Source: Schaalia odontolytica (lineage in GTDB: Bacteria; Actinomycetota; Actinomycetes; Actinomycetales; Actinomycetaceae). Taken from it: DNA of 64,000 nt. Where the stretch lies: the NCBI RefSeq assembly GCF_024584435.1, contig NZ_CP102197.1:1302001-1366000 (forward strand), in the 5' to 3' direction. The notes under the pieces are model-generated. The model saw nothing but the letters and a program-made list of their open reading frames with translations. It did no database searches and was not told the origin of the DNA. Shown piece after piece: positions 44,265-52,806 of this stretch (positions are counted from its first letter, which is position 1; every line of letters begins with the position of its first letter). The position numbers and the translations under genes were made by a program.

Positions 44265-44300
44265 GGTGGGGCTGGCCCCCTCATCGCGGCCAGCCCCACC
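44265..44300 (-). promoter_or_regulatory. intra-operon hairpin after BMP lipoprotein gene
   Basis: Perfect 13-bp stem (44265-44277 / 44288-44300) with a 10-nt loop, just past the binding-protein stop and before the ATPase gene. As in the siderophore operon, it probably raises the ratio of binding protein to transporter mRNA by partial termination or 3'-end protection. Confidence 0.6.
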
Positions 44301-44308
44301 ACCGGGCA

Positions 44309-45397
44309 TCACTTCGGAGCGTTCTGCGATTCGATCGTCAGCTTGCCCGACTTGATGTCCTCGGTGAGCTTTTGCAGGTCATCCTTCAGCTCCGCAGGAA
44401 CCTTCGCATCGAAGTCGTGGAAGGGAGCCAGGGAGACTCCTCCGTTGGCCAGCGTTCCCACGTACGGGGTCGCCGAGAAGTTACCGTTGACCGAGTCGGT
44501 GATGGCCTGCTCGACCGCCGCGCCGATCTCCTTCATGACGGAGGTCAGCACGATCGAGGAGTAGTCGGGGTTGGCCTCGTACCAGTCGGAGTCCACGCCG
44601 ATGATCGACGTGTTGCCATCTGCCATGGCCGCGGCGGCGGCGCCCAGGCCGACGGGGCCGGCCACCGGCATGATGATGTCGGCACCCTGCGAGATGAACT
44701 GCTGGGCCTGTTGCTTGCCCAGCGCCTGGTCGTCGAAGGACTGGGTGAAGGAACCGGTCTGGCTCGCCTTGTCCCATCCCAGGAGCTGGACGGAGGTGCC
44801 CTTGGCCTTGTTGTAGGCCTCGACGCCGTCCGCGAAGCCGTCCATGAACACCGTCACGGAGGGGATCTGGATGCCGCCGAAGGTGGCGACCTTTCCGCTC
44901 TGGGTCATCCCGGCGGCGGCGTATCCGGCGAGGTAGGCGGCCTCGGCGGTGTTGAACAGTAGCGGGCGTCCGTTCTCAACGGTCACCGTGTTGTTGTTGC
45001 CGTCGCTGAAGCTGGAGTCGACCAGGGCATAGTGCAGGTCCTTGTTTTCGTCGGCCGAGGCGTGCATGGCCTTCTCGAGGTTGAAGCCCACGCCGATGAT
45101 CAGGTTGCAGTTGTCGGAGACCATCGTCTCCACGTTCGGCTTGAAGTCGGCGTCCGAGCTTGACTCGGCCGTGTTGATCTGGATGCCGAGCTTGGACTGG
45201 GCGGCCTTCAGGCCGTTGTAGGCGGACTCGTTGAAGGACTTGTCGTCCCAGCCGCCGGCGTCGGAGACGGCGCACGCCTTAAACGAGGCGGCGTCCTTGG
45301 CTTGGCCGGTCTGTCCGGCGCTTCCTCCCCCGCCGCAACCGGCCAAGGCGAGCGTAGCAACTCCCGCAGCAGCAAGGAGTTTTGTGAGGTGCTTCAT
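44309..45397 (-). CDS. BMP-family nucleoside-binding lipoprotein
   Basis: 362 residues from the ATG at 45397 with GGAGG upstream. Lipoprotein signal ending TLALAGCGGGG (Cys about residue 21). The mature domain is a basic-membrane-protein/PnrA fold: CAVSDAGGWDDKSFNESAYNG (here cited as DAGGWDDKSFNESAYNG), LIIGVGFNLEKAM, FNTAEAAYLAGYAAAGM, VATFGGIQIPSV, DIIMPVAGPVGLGAA and IIGVDSDWYE. Captures nucleosides outside the membrane for the adjacent importer. First gene of a long nucleoside uptake and catabolism operon; an ACATTTGT octamer lies upstream at 45483-45490. Confidence 0.93.
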   Translation of the reverse strand: MKHLTKLLAAAGVATLALAGCGGGGSAGQTGQAKDAASFKACAVSDAGGWDDKSFNESAYNGLKAAQSKLGIQINTAESSSDADFKPNVETMVSDNCNLIIGVGFNLEKAMHASADENKDLHYALVDSSFSDGNNNTVTVENGRPLLFNTAEAAYLAGYAAAGMTQSGKVATFGGIQIPSVTVFMDGFADGVEAYNKAKGTSVQLLGWDKASQTGSFTQSFDDQALGKQQAQQFISQGADIIMPVAGPVGLGAAAAAMADGNTSIIGVDSDWYEANPDYSSIVLTSVMKEIGAAVEQAITDSVNGNFSATPYVGTLANGGVSLAPFHDFDAKVPAELKDDLQKLTEDIKSGKLTIESQNAPK

Positions 45398-45551
45398 GAG
45401 TTTTATCCTCCGTTGATGTGGATTCTTCCTTGAACAGGTGGCGGCGCGGATCGCAGAGGCACTCCACGCACCCGGTACGCGAACATTTGTCACGATGGAC
45501 TTTTGCGTATGCTACGAGTCTCCCGCGCCGCCACCGGTGTGTCAACAACAA

Positions 45552-47834
45552 CTAGTTCTCGCTTTGGTAACGATTCGCACGTCGACGAGCGAGAACCCCC
45601 GCGCCGCCGATCGCGGCGATGGCCGCCGCGCCGAGCAGCGCCTCGGCGTAGGCGCCGGTGCGGGCCAGCCCTCCCCGCTTGGTGCTCGGGCTGGGCGAGG
45701 CGGAAGGCGTCGGAGCACTCGGCGTCGCGTCACCACCGGCGTCGGGGGTCGGGGACGGCTGGGCCGCGCTGTCTCCGGCGCAGGCGACGGGGATCGTCAC
45801 CCCGTCCGAGGCCTCGACGACCGTGGCGAAGTCGGTTGCCACACTCACCGGCGCCCCCACGACCTCTCCGGCCGCCTTGCCGCGGCAGGACCCCACGACC
45901 GTCACAGAAACGGTGGCCTGACCGGCGCCATCGGTCGTGATGATCGAGGCGGCGTCGGAGGCGTGCGCATCGACCAACGAGTTGTCGACATCGGCCACGG
46001 CCTGAGCGCCGCCCGCGCTCACGCGCACCTTCGAGGTGATCGACGGCCCCTCGGAGAAGGACAGCCCGCGCAGCGGAATCGTCACGGTCGCGCCGTCCGC
46101 CACCGGCTCGGTGGGCAGCGTCAGCCCGATCGAGGACTTCGCCTCGCGGGGGGCGAGCGAGCTCATCGCCTGCGCGCCTCCCTTCTTACCACCCGAGTTC
46201 TCCGCGAGGTACTCGTTGAAGGAGTCTCGGTCCAGGTTGCCGTTCGTCGTGGCAGCTCCCCCGCGGGTCAGGGCCTCGAAGGAGTCGCCACCCGCCAGCA
46301 GGAAGGACACGGAGCCGACCGTGTACGTCGCGTCGGCCTTCAGCGGCTCACCGTTGATCGTCACCGACGTGATGCGCTGGCCATAGGGTTTGGCTGGGTC
46401 GTAGGTATAGCGCACGTTCGAGGAGAGGCCCAGCTTGAGCATCGGGCGAGAGTTCTGCGAGTTCAGGTCCGTCTTCCACTGCTGCTCGAGCGCGTCCTTG
46501 ACGTCCGATCCCTTCAGGGTGACGTATCCCAGCTCATCGGAGAAAGGCTCGACCTCGTAAGTCTGCGCGTAGGTGATCGTGCCGTCCTCGTTCGGCACCA
46601 GGTCGGCACGCAGGCCGCCCGCCATGATCATGCCGATGTCAACGCTCTTTCCATCCGGGGTCAGGATCGTTTCGCGCAGGGAATCCGCCACCAGGTCGCC
46701 CAGAGAGGATTCGATGCCTCGGTTCGATCCGGGGTCCGTGGCCCCCTCGGGCGTGGTGAAGACGCCGCGCTTGAAGGGGGTCGTGTAGCCGGTCGCGACG
46801 ACGCGCTTGCCCGCCTCCTTCGAGTCGGCTTCGGCCTTGTCGACGACCGCCTGGGTCGCCGGATCCGCGCCGCACGCCGCGACGTCGGCGGCGGGAATGA
46901 GGATCGAATCCGCCGAGCTGACCTTGCGCGTCTTGGGATCGATCGTCAGGCGGATGAGCCCCAGGTTGTCCGTGTAGGAGCCCGACGCGATTCCCGCCAG
47001 CAGGGGGTTGGCCGAGTCGAAACGCTCGTGGGAGTTGACGTGGTCGAACTCGTAGGGCACGTGGGTGTCGCCGCCCATCAAGCCGTCCACGTCCTTGCCA
47101 ACCTTCGGGTAGTTGTTCTTCACGTCGTCGTCGAGCATCGCGATGACGACGTCGGCTGTCCCGCTGCTCTTGAGCTGCGCGGCCAGGGAGTCGATGCGCT
47201 TGATTGGGTCGGTGAAGGTCAGTCCCGCGGTCGTTCCCGGGCTCAGCTTGTAGGGGACGTCCTCGGCGATCGCGCCGATGAACGCGACGGTAATACCGGA
47301 GGGAGACTTCCACAGCTTGTAGTCGCCGAGGTAGGGGGTCCCCTCCCCGTACGTGCCCATGCCCTGGATGTTCGCTCCGAGGTAGGGGAAGGTGGCCTGA
47401 ACGAACTCGCTCGGGTTGGACCCGTCGACTCGCTGCTTGAAGACCGCCTGTCCCATGTCGAGCTCGTGATTACCAATGGTCGAGGCCAGCGGATTCATCG
47501 TGTTGAGGGCCGCGATCGTCGGGTTGTCCTTGAGGGAGCCCGAGATGTAGGGGGATGCTCCGATGTTGTCTCCCAGCAGGGTGAAGGAGGAGTTCGGATT
47601 CTCCTGGGTCGCCTTCTTCAGGTAGCAGTTCATGGCGGGCAGTCCCGCTTCGCGAACCACTCCCTTCTTGGACACCTGCTGAATGTGCCCGTGGACATCC
47701 GTCAGGTTGTACAGGTCCAGGGTGATGGGGGCGTCTGTGCCCTCCTGGGCGTCCGCGAGCGCCGCCGTCGGCACGAATGCCAGGGCGATCGCCGCCGTCG
47801 ATGCGAGCGCCACGTGTCTCCAGGGTGTGCGCAT
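45552..47834 (-). CDS. cell-wall-anchored 5'-nucleotidase-family protein
   Basis: 760 residues. Signal peptide (cleavage near ALADA), calcineurin-like metallophosphatase domain (residues 38-300; TDVHGH at 45-50, GDN at 88-90, GNHELD at 121-126), and 5'-nucleotidase C-terminal domain (RADLVPNEDGTITYAQ, YTVGSVSFLLAGGDSF). A Pro/Ser linker leads to LARTG, a hydrophobic span and RRRANRYQ, a class-E-like sortase signal. Two positions normally His in the second metal site appear as Asp (AMLDDDVKN for the HxG motif and MGGDTH for GHTH). Probably dephosphorylates extracellular nucleotides so that nucleosides can enter by the adjacent importer. Confidence 0.88.
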   Translation of the reverse strand: MRTPWRHVALASTAAIALAFVPTAALADAQEGTDAPITLDLYNLTDVHGHIQQVSKKGVVREAGLPAMNCYLKKATQENPNSSFTLLGDNIGASPYISGSLKDNPTIAALNTMNPLASTIGNHELDMGQAVFKQRVDGSNPSEFVQATFPYLGANIQGMGTYGEGTPYLGDYKLWKSPSGITVAFIGAIAEDVPYKLSPGTTAGLTFTDPIKRIDSLAAQLKSSGTADVVIAMLDDDVKNNYPKVGKDVDGLMGGDTHVPYEFDHVNSHERFDSANPLLAGIASGSYTDNLGLIRLTIDPKTRKVSSADSILIPAADVAACGADPATQAVVDKAEADSKEAGKRVVATGYTTPFKRGVFTTPEGATDPGSNRGIESSLGDLVADSLRETILTPDGKSVDIGMIMAGGLRADLVPNEDGTITYAQTYEVEPFSDELGYVTLKGSDVKDALEQQWKTDLNSQNSRPMLKLGLSSNVRYTYDPAKPYGQRITSVTINGEPLKADATYTVGSVSFLLAGGDSFEALTRGGAATTNGNLDRDSFNEYLAENSGGKKGGAQAMSSLAPREAKSSIGLTLPTEPVADGATVTIPLRGLSFSEGPSITSKVRVSAGGAQAVADVDNSLVDAHASDAASIITTDGAGQATVSVTVVGSCRGKAAGEVVGAPVSVATDFATVVEASDGVTIPVACAGDSAAQPSPTPDAGGDATPSAPTPSASPSPSTKRGGLARTGAYAEALLGAAAIAAIGGAGVLARRRANRYQSEN

Positions 47835-47899
47835 GGTGTGTTCCTTTCTGAGCGGCTACCGTGCCGCATCAAGCGTGATGGTTGGGATAAAGGAGGGGC

Positions 47900-50230
47900 T
47901 CAGCTCCGACGCCTCCAGCGCCGCGACAGGCCCAGGCTCACGCCCCCCGCGCAGGCCAGGAGCGATCCGAGGAGGACGGCGTGATCAGCGTGCGAACCGG
48001 TGGCCGCCAGGCGGCGCTTGTGCGCCGCTGAGGGCGCCTGGGGCTGCTTCGAGCCGGGCGGAGGCGATGGGAGCGCGGAGGGGGTCGGCCCTCCCGGCTC
48101 CGCCGATGGGCTCGGATCGGCTCCGGGGGTCGGGGTGAGCAGGGTGAGGCCGATGATCTCGGGGTTGTGGTCCGAGGATCGGTAGGGGTTGTCCGCCTCG
48201 ATCCTCAGGTGTGCGTTCATCCCGGCCCGCGAGTACTCGAAGGCTACGGATTCCTGGGCGTTCACCGCCCAGCTGGTCACGCCCGCCAGGAGGGATTTGG
48301 CGGCCGCGTTGGCAAAGACGTGATCGAGGGAACCGGAGCGGCCGGAGTACACGTAGGATGCTTCCCCCTGGCCCGAGACGCGTTCCCATCCTCTGGCGGT
48401 CAGGGCTCGGACGGGGTCTTCCTGCGAGTAGGAGTTGAAGTCGCCAACCAGCAGGGTCGGCTTGTCGGCAAAGCGAGCGGCGAAGGCGGCGAGGGCCGAG
48501 GCCTGGGCGACTCGGATCGCGTTCGCGTTGCCCTGGCCGTCTCCGTTGTCGCGGTTACCCTCCCCCGCCCCGTCGGGGACGGATCCCTTGGACTTGAAGT
48601 GGTTGGCGATGACGACGAAGGACGAGGAGCTCGCGCCGGTGCGCGCGAACTCCTGGGCCAGCGGCTGGCGCGCCAGTCCGGTGAAGGCCGGGTCGTCGTG
48701 AATGAGGGAGTTGCCCACCGGGGTGACGATCGCAGGCTTGTAGATGAAGGCGACGCGAATGACGTCCTCTCCCGCCGGGGTGATCGGGGGCGATGGCACG
48801 TATGCCCACTCGGCTGTCCCCGCCGCCGTGTTCAGCGCAGACACGAGTCGAGCCAGGGAGGCGTCTCGATCTGTCCCCACCCCCACGCCGACCGGGTTCT
48901 CAATCTCCTCGAGAGCAACGACGTGCGCACCCAGGGCATTGATCGCCGAGACGATCTTGGCTTCCTGGTTCGCAAAAGCCTCCCTCGAGTAGGCTCCACG
49001 CACCCTGCACTTCTTGGTGGTGACGAAGGCGCCGGTGCGGTCGGGATACCCCGTGCATCCGGCCTCGTCAACCCCCAGATCGGAGAAGTAGTTGAGGACG
49101 TTGAAGGTGGCGACTCGGGTGTCGCCACCAAGCGTCGGGGCGCTGGGGCGCACCCCCGTGATCGCGATGGGGGAACGATCGGGGTGCGCGGCGACCATGG
49201 AGGTGGGCTGGAGGATCCAGGAGCCGTTCCTGACTTCAAGGATGACCGGGGCAGCAAAGGTCGCGTGGTATCCGACGCGTGCGGGAGACCCGTTCGCCAG
49301 GTACGCGTAGGGGGCTTCGGTGGCCGTTCCCTTCTGGAGGTTGGTGTTGGCGCCGTCGTCGAGCGCGATGGCCTTCGAGGCGTTATCCGCTTCGTAGTCG
49401 CGGGCCGCCTGACCGGGGGCGACAACATCGGTGGCGGCTCGCAGCGGAGCATCGCCCGGCGTCAGGGTAAGGGTTCCGTAGAGGTTGGCCTGATAGTTGT
49501 CGGTGATGGTCCAGGTGCCCTGGGGGGTGAGCAGCATGGATTCGTAAGCTTCCGCCGATGCGCCCCGGGGCACGCCCGTGATCGGCGTCGGTTTCGGCGC
49601 CTGGCAACCGCTCACCTCGGTGACGGTCGTGGCGGCAAGCTGGGTGAGGCTCTCCGGGTTTCCTTTCGCGGTCGTGGCGGGAAACTCACCGACCGTTCCG
49701 CTCACGCGCACGCAGGTGCCGACCGCCGGGATTGTGCCCTCCTTACCCGCGTAGACGAAGAGAGCGTCGGATCGACTCTTCCCCTCCTCCCAGGTGCCAC
49801 CGGTTCCCGGAGTCTGGATCGTGTAGCCGTCCAGGGTGCCGGTCAGGGACGACTCGCCAGCCGGATAGGAGGCGGTCACGACACCAAGCGTCGTGACCGA
49901 CGTGCCGGTCAGGGCGGAATCGTCACCCTCACCGAGAGCTTGGATGTCCGCGATGGGCGTGTCCGCCTCCGATTCTTGGGAGGTCACCGCCTCGGCACCG
50001 GGGCCACTCTGTGCGGCCTCGGGGCTGGGCGAGGTGGTGGCTCCCTCCCCGCTCATCGCGGGCTCGGTCGGCGTCGGCGAGGGCTGGGCGCTCACCGCGC
50101 CGATGCCCGCACCCCCAGGCGCGGCAGCCTCATCTTCTCCCACGTCCCGCGCCCACGAGGCAGGGGAAAGCCCCAGGCCACACAGCGCGAGCGCTCCAAC
50201 GACAGCTAGTGAACGTTTCCCGTAGGTCAT
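47900..50230 (-). CDS. cell-wall-anchored extracellular endonuclease, ExeM/NucH type
   Basis: 776 residues from the ATG at 50230; codons back to 50323 lack support. Signal peptide, a Ser/Pro/Glu-rich stretch, an OB-fold-like domain (residues 95-300), then an EEP nuclease domain (VATFNVLNYFSDL, VALEEIENPVG, VIANHFKSKGS, LLVGDFNSYSQEDP, DHVFANA, SSDHNPEIIGL) with the catalytic Asn, Glu, Asp and His. The tail has LAATG, a hydrophobic span and RRWRRRS, a sortase signal. It should degrade extracellular DNA at the cell surface, upstream of the 5'-nucleotidase and nucleoside importer in one strand-consistent block. A leader hairpin (50249-50266) precedes it. Confidence 0.9.
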   Translation of the reverse strand: MTYGKRSLAVVGALALCGLGLSPASWARDVGEDEAAAPGGAGIGAVSAQPSPTPTEPAMSGEGATTSPSPEAAQSGPGAEAVTSQESEADTPIADIQALGEGDDSALTGTSVTTLGVVTASYPAGESSLTGTLDGYTIQTPGTGGTWEEGKSRSDALFVYAGKEGTIPAVGTCVRVSGTVGEFPATTAKGNPESLTQLAATTVTEVSGCQAPKPTPITGVPRGASAEAYESMLLTPQGTWTITDNYQANLYGTLTLTPGDAPLRAATDVVAPGQAARDYEADNASKAIALDDGANTNLQKGTATEAPYAYLANGSPARVGYHATFAAPVILEVRNGSWILQPTSMVAAHPDRSPIAITGVRPSAPTLGGDTRVATFNVLNYFSDLGVDEAGCTGYPDRTGAFVTTKKCRVRGAYSREAFANQEAKIVSAINALGAHVVALEEIENPVGVGVGTDRDASLARLVSALNTAAGTAEWAYVPSPPITPAGEDVIRVAFIYKPAIVTPVGNSLIHDDPAFTGLARQPLAQEFARTGASSSSFVVIANHFKSKGSVPDGAGEGNRDNGDGQGNANAIRVAQASALAAFAARFADKPTLLVGDFNSYSQEDPVRALTARGWERVSGQGEASYVYSGRSGSLDHVFANAAAKSLLAGVTSWAVNAQESVAFEYSRAGMNAHLRIEADNPYRSSDHNPEIIGLTLLTPTPGADPSPSAEPGGPTPSALPSPPPGSKQPQAPSAAHKRRLAATGSHADHAVLLGSLLACAGGVSLGLSRRWRRRS

Positions 50231-50401
50231 CGGGTGTCCTCTTCTCAACCTCACGTCGTCGTGAGGGACCAGCAGGCCCCATGCATTGGCCATCCTTACC
50301 CAATGCAACACGAGTATTGACAAGTGTAAACGACATCCAGCGAAAATGGAAACAGTCGGGACACTCCCCCGTCACATTCCGCGCGGGGGATGAACTCGCT
50401 C

Positions 50402-51526
50402 TCAGGACGCCGAGTAGGGGGAGACGACCACCTGGGCGCGCTGGAGATCCTTGACCTCCGAATACCCCGTCGAGGCCATGGTCCGCTTGAGTGCGCCCAC
50501 AAAGTTCAGGGAACCGTCCGCGCGCGTCGAGGGGCCGTAGAGGATCTGCTCGAGCGTACCCGTCGTCCCCACGCGCACGCGCTGGCCACGCGGCATGTCC
50601 GGATGCGTGGCCTCCGACCCCCAGTGCCAGCCCCTGCCCGGGGCTTCCTCGGCGCGAGCGATTGCGGCACCCAGCATGACCGCGTCGGCCCCGCAGGCGA
50701 TCGCTCGCGACAGGTCGCCGCTGCGCCCAATCCCCCCGTCGGCGATGACGTGTACGTAGCGTCCACCGGACTCGTCCATGTAGTCCCGACGCGCGGCAGC
50801 CACGTCCGCGATCGCGGTCGCCATCGGCGCGTGGACGCCCAGCGACCGACGGGTCGAGTGCGCCGCTCCCCCGCCGAAGCCAACGAGGACCCCGGCCGCG
50901 CCCGTGCGCATCAGGTGCAGGGCGGCGGTGTCGGTGCACACGCCGCCGACGATCACGGGAACATCCAGCTCGTAGATGAAACGCTTGAGGTTCAGGGGTT
51001 CGCGACGCGACGAGACGTGCTCGGCCGACACCGTCGATCCGCGAATGATGAACAGGTCGACGCCGGCGTCGACGACCGCGCGCCAGTACTTCTGGACGCG
51101 CTGGGGCGAGAGCTTGCCCGCAACGACCACTCCCGCCTCGCGCAGCTGCCTGAGGCGCGCCGTGATGAGCGAGGGCTTGATCGGCTCGGAATAGACTCGC
51201 TGAAGCGTCGCGATCGACTCTTCCTGCCCGAGGCGCGCGATCTCCTCCAAGATGGGCGTCGGATCCTCATACCTCGTCCACAGGCCGTCCAGGTCAAGAA
51301 CGCCGATGCCGCCGAGGCGCCCGAACGCGATCGCCGTCTCAGGGCTCATCACCGAGTCCATGGGGGCTGCCATGAGGGGGGTGTCCACGTGGTAGGCGTC
51401 TATCTGCCAGCCAACGTTGACGTCCTCGGGGTCGCGGGTGCGTCGTGCTGGAACGAGCGCGATGTCGTCCAGGGTGTAGGCGCGCCGACCGCGCTTACCG
51501 CGCCCAATCTCCACTTCGTGGCTCAT
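50402..51526 (-). CDS. guaB3: GuaB3-family IMP dehydrogenase-related protein
   Basis: 374 residues. An (beta/alpha)8 IMPDH/GMPR barrel without CBS domains: YTLDDIALVPARRTRDPEDV, TPLMAAPMDSVMSPETAIAFG, VIVGGVCTDTAALHLM, VIADGGIGRSGDLSRAIACGADAVMLG and RVGTTGTLEQIL. GuaB3 proteins of actinobacteria and cyanobacteria have been linked to GMP reductase activity (GMP to IMP), which would complement guaB nearby; that is family knowledge. The ATG at 51526 lacks a ribosome site, but TAGAAT ends 6 nt upstream, so it is probably leaderless. Divergent from the exonuclease gene. Confidence 0.92.
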   Translation of the reverse strand: MSHEVEIGRGKRGRRAYTLDDIALVPARRTRDPEDVNVGWQIDAYHVDTPLMAAPMDSVMSPETAIAFGRLGGIGVLDLDGLWTRYEDPTPILEEIARLGQEESIATLQRVYSEPIKPSLITARLRQLREAGVVVAGKLSPQRVQKYWRAVVDAGVDLFIIRGSTVSAEHVSSRREPLNLKRFIYELDVPVIVGGVCTDTAALHLMRTGAAGVLVGFGGGAAHSTRRSLGVHAPMATAIADVAAARRDYMDESGGRYVHVIADGGIGRSGDLSRAIACGADAVMLGAAIARAEEAPGRGWHWGSEATHPDMPRGQRVRVGTTGTLEQILYGPSTRADGSLNFVGALKRTMASTGYSEVKDLQRAQVVVSPYSAS

Positions 51527-51532
51527 GAGCCG

Positions 51533-51538
51533 ATTCTA
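51533..51538 (-). promoter_or_regulatory. -10 element for leaderless guaB3
   Basis: TAGAAT on the minus strand, exactly 6 nt before the guaB3 ATG at 51526; no Shine-Dalgarno between. The same geometry is seen at guaB (55534-55539). Confidence 0.55.
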
Positions 51539-51606
51539 CTGCCTCCGCGACGCAGATGCCCCCGCCCTCTGCCACACTGGAGTCACCGGCGAGAACAGGA
51601 GCAATC

Positions 51607-52359
51607 ATGAGCTGGATCGACGACCCGTGGATGGGTTTTGACACCGAGACGACGGGCGTTCGTCCCCTCAAGGACCGCCTGGTCACCGCCGCTCTCGTCC
51701 TGCGCATTGACGGCGCCTCCTACCGCTTCGGCGTCAGCGAACCCGATCAGGTTGCCACGTGGCTGACGGATCCGGGCGTCGAGATCCCGGAGCAGGCGAC
51801 GGCCGTTCACGGCATCACGACCGCGCAGGCGCGAGACGAGGGACGCCCCATCGAGGAGGTCCTCCACGAGCTCGCGGGTTCCATCGTTGAGCACTGGTTG
51901 CGCGGCTACCCCCTCGTCGCGTTCAACGCGAGCTACGACATCACGTTGGTGAACCAGGAGCTGCGCCGACATCGCGTGGGGTCTTTCGAGGAACGCCTCG
52001 AGGGGGCGCCCATGCTGGTCGTCGATCCCCTGGTCCTGGATCGTAAGCTTGATCGCTTCCGTAAGGGGAAGAAAACCCTCACGGAGATGGCCCCCGTGTA
52101 CGGGGCTGCGGTCTCCCCCGACGCGCACACTGCCGAGGTGGACGTGGCTATGACCCTCGACGTGCTGGCCGGAATCGCCGACAAGTACCCGCAGCTGGCA
52201 GACATGAGTGCCCTGGAAGTGACCGACTACCAGCGCCAGGCCCACCAGGAGTGGGCCGAGGATTTCGAGAAGTACCTGCGCAAGCAGGGGCGTGAGGCCA
52301 CCATCGACCGGGAGTGGCCTCAGATCACCCCCCGGGGGCGCGGCGGCGATCAGGAGTAA
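51607..52359 (+). CDS. DEDDh 3'-5' exonuclease (DnaQ-like)
   Basis: 250 residues from the ATG at 51607 (AGGAGC upstream); the frame back to 51556 lacks support. DEDDh motifs: FDTETTG (Exo I, residues 11-17), GYPLVAFNASYDITLV (Exo II Asp) and TAEVDVAMTLDVL with preceding His (Exo III H-x4-D). Lacks polymerase or helicase domains. Similar actinobacterial proteins are annotated as exonuclease/DNA polymerase III epsilon-like; a role in DNA repair or RNA processing is possible. Monocistronic; repeat array B lies downstream. Confidence 0.88.
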   Translation: MSWIDDPWMGFDTETTGVRPLKDRLVTAALVLRIDGASYRFGVSEPDQVATWLTDPGVEIPEQATAVHGITTAQARDEGRPIEEVLHELAGSIVEHWLRGYPLVAFNASYDITLVNQELRRHRVGSFEERLEGAPMLVVDPLVLDRKLDRFRKGKKTLTEMAPVYGAAVSPDAHTAEVDVAMTLDVLAGIADKYPQLADMSALEVTDYQRQAHQEWAEDFEKYLRKQGREATIDREWPQITPRGRGGDQE

Positions 52360-52649
52360 GACCGCAGGCAGCGGAAGTAGGTATCGCTCTGTTCCGCCTC
52401 GTCGCGGGCGCGTAGTCTGCAGGGAGTGTCCGGGGCGACATCCACGAGCTTTCTCCGTGGGCCACTCTTGCCCGAGGTGGAGCGAGGCGTCCAGGTGTCA
52501 GACATGCCCGAGGCGCGACAGCACGCGTCACGGCCGTTGCACGCCTAACGGTATCGAAACGTGCGCGCGAATCGGTTCTCATGCGCGCGTTGACCCACGC
52601 CCCGCGCGCCGCCCCGATTTACGCACACATGACCGCTGTTCCGCACGTT

Positions 52650-52689
52650 AACCCTTTAACTTGCATGCTCAACCCTACAACCTGCACGC
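52650..52689 (+). repeat. two imperfect 19-bp direct repeats, 21-bp period
   Basis: AACCCTTTAACTTGCATGC (52650-52668) and AACCCTACAACCTGCACGC (52671-52689) match at 15 of 19 positions. They sit in a gene-free region 120 bp before repeat array B. Two such phased copies are suggestive of a protein-binding site; function unknown. Confidence 0.5.
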
Positions 52690-52806
52690 AGGCAGCACTG
52701 CCCACGTGCGTATCAAGGGGTCCACGAGCGCGTCAGGCGTTAGCGCGCGGGAATGCATCAGGCACACAATGGGGAACGCCGCCGCCGCGCTCTCAGGCCT
52801 CCACTC

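Noticed and set aside
45438..47984. 848-codon plus-strand frame opposite the 5'-nucleotidase
   Set aside because: Antisense shadow; composition (Arg, Gly, Val, Asp) is typical of GC-rich reverse frames and it contradicts a well-supported gene.
52360..52640. structured non-coding RNA such as SRP RNA, 6S RNA or RNase P RNA
   Set aside because: I looked for conserved cores and found none; no tRNA was found anywhere in the window either.
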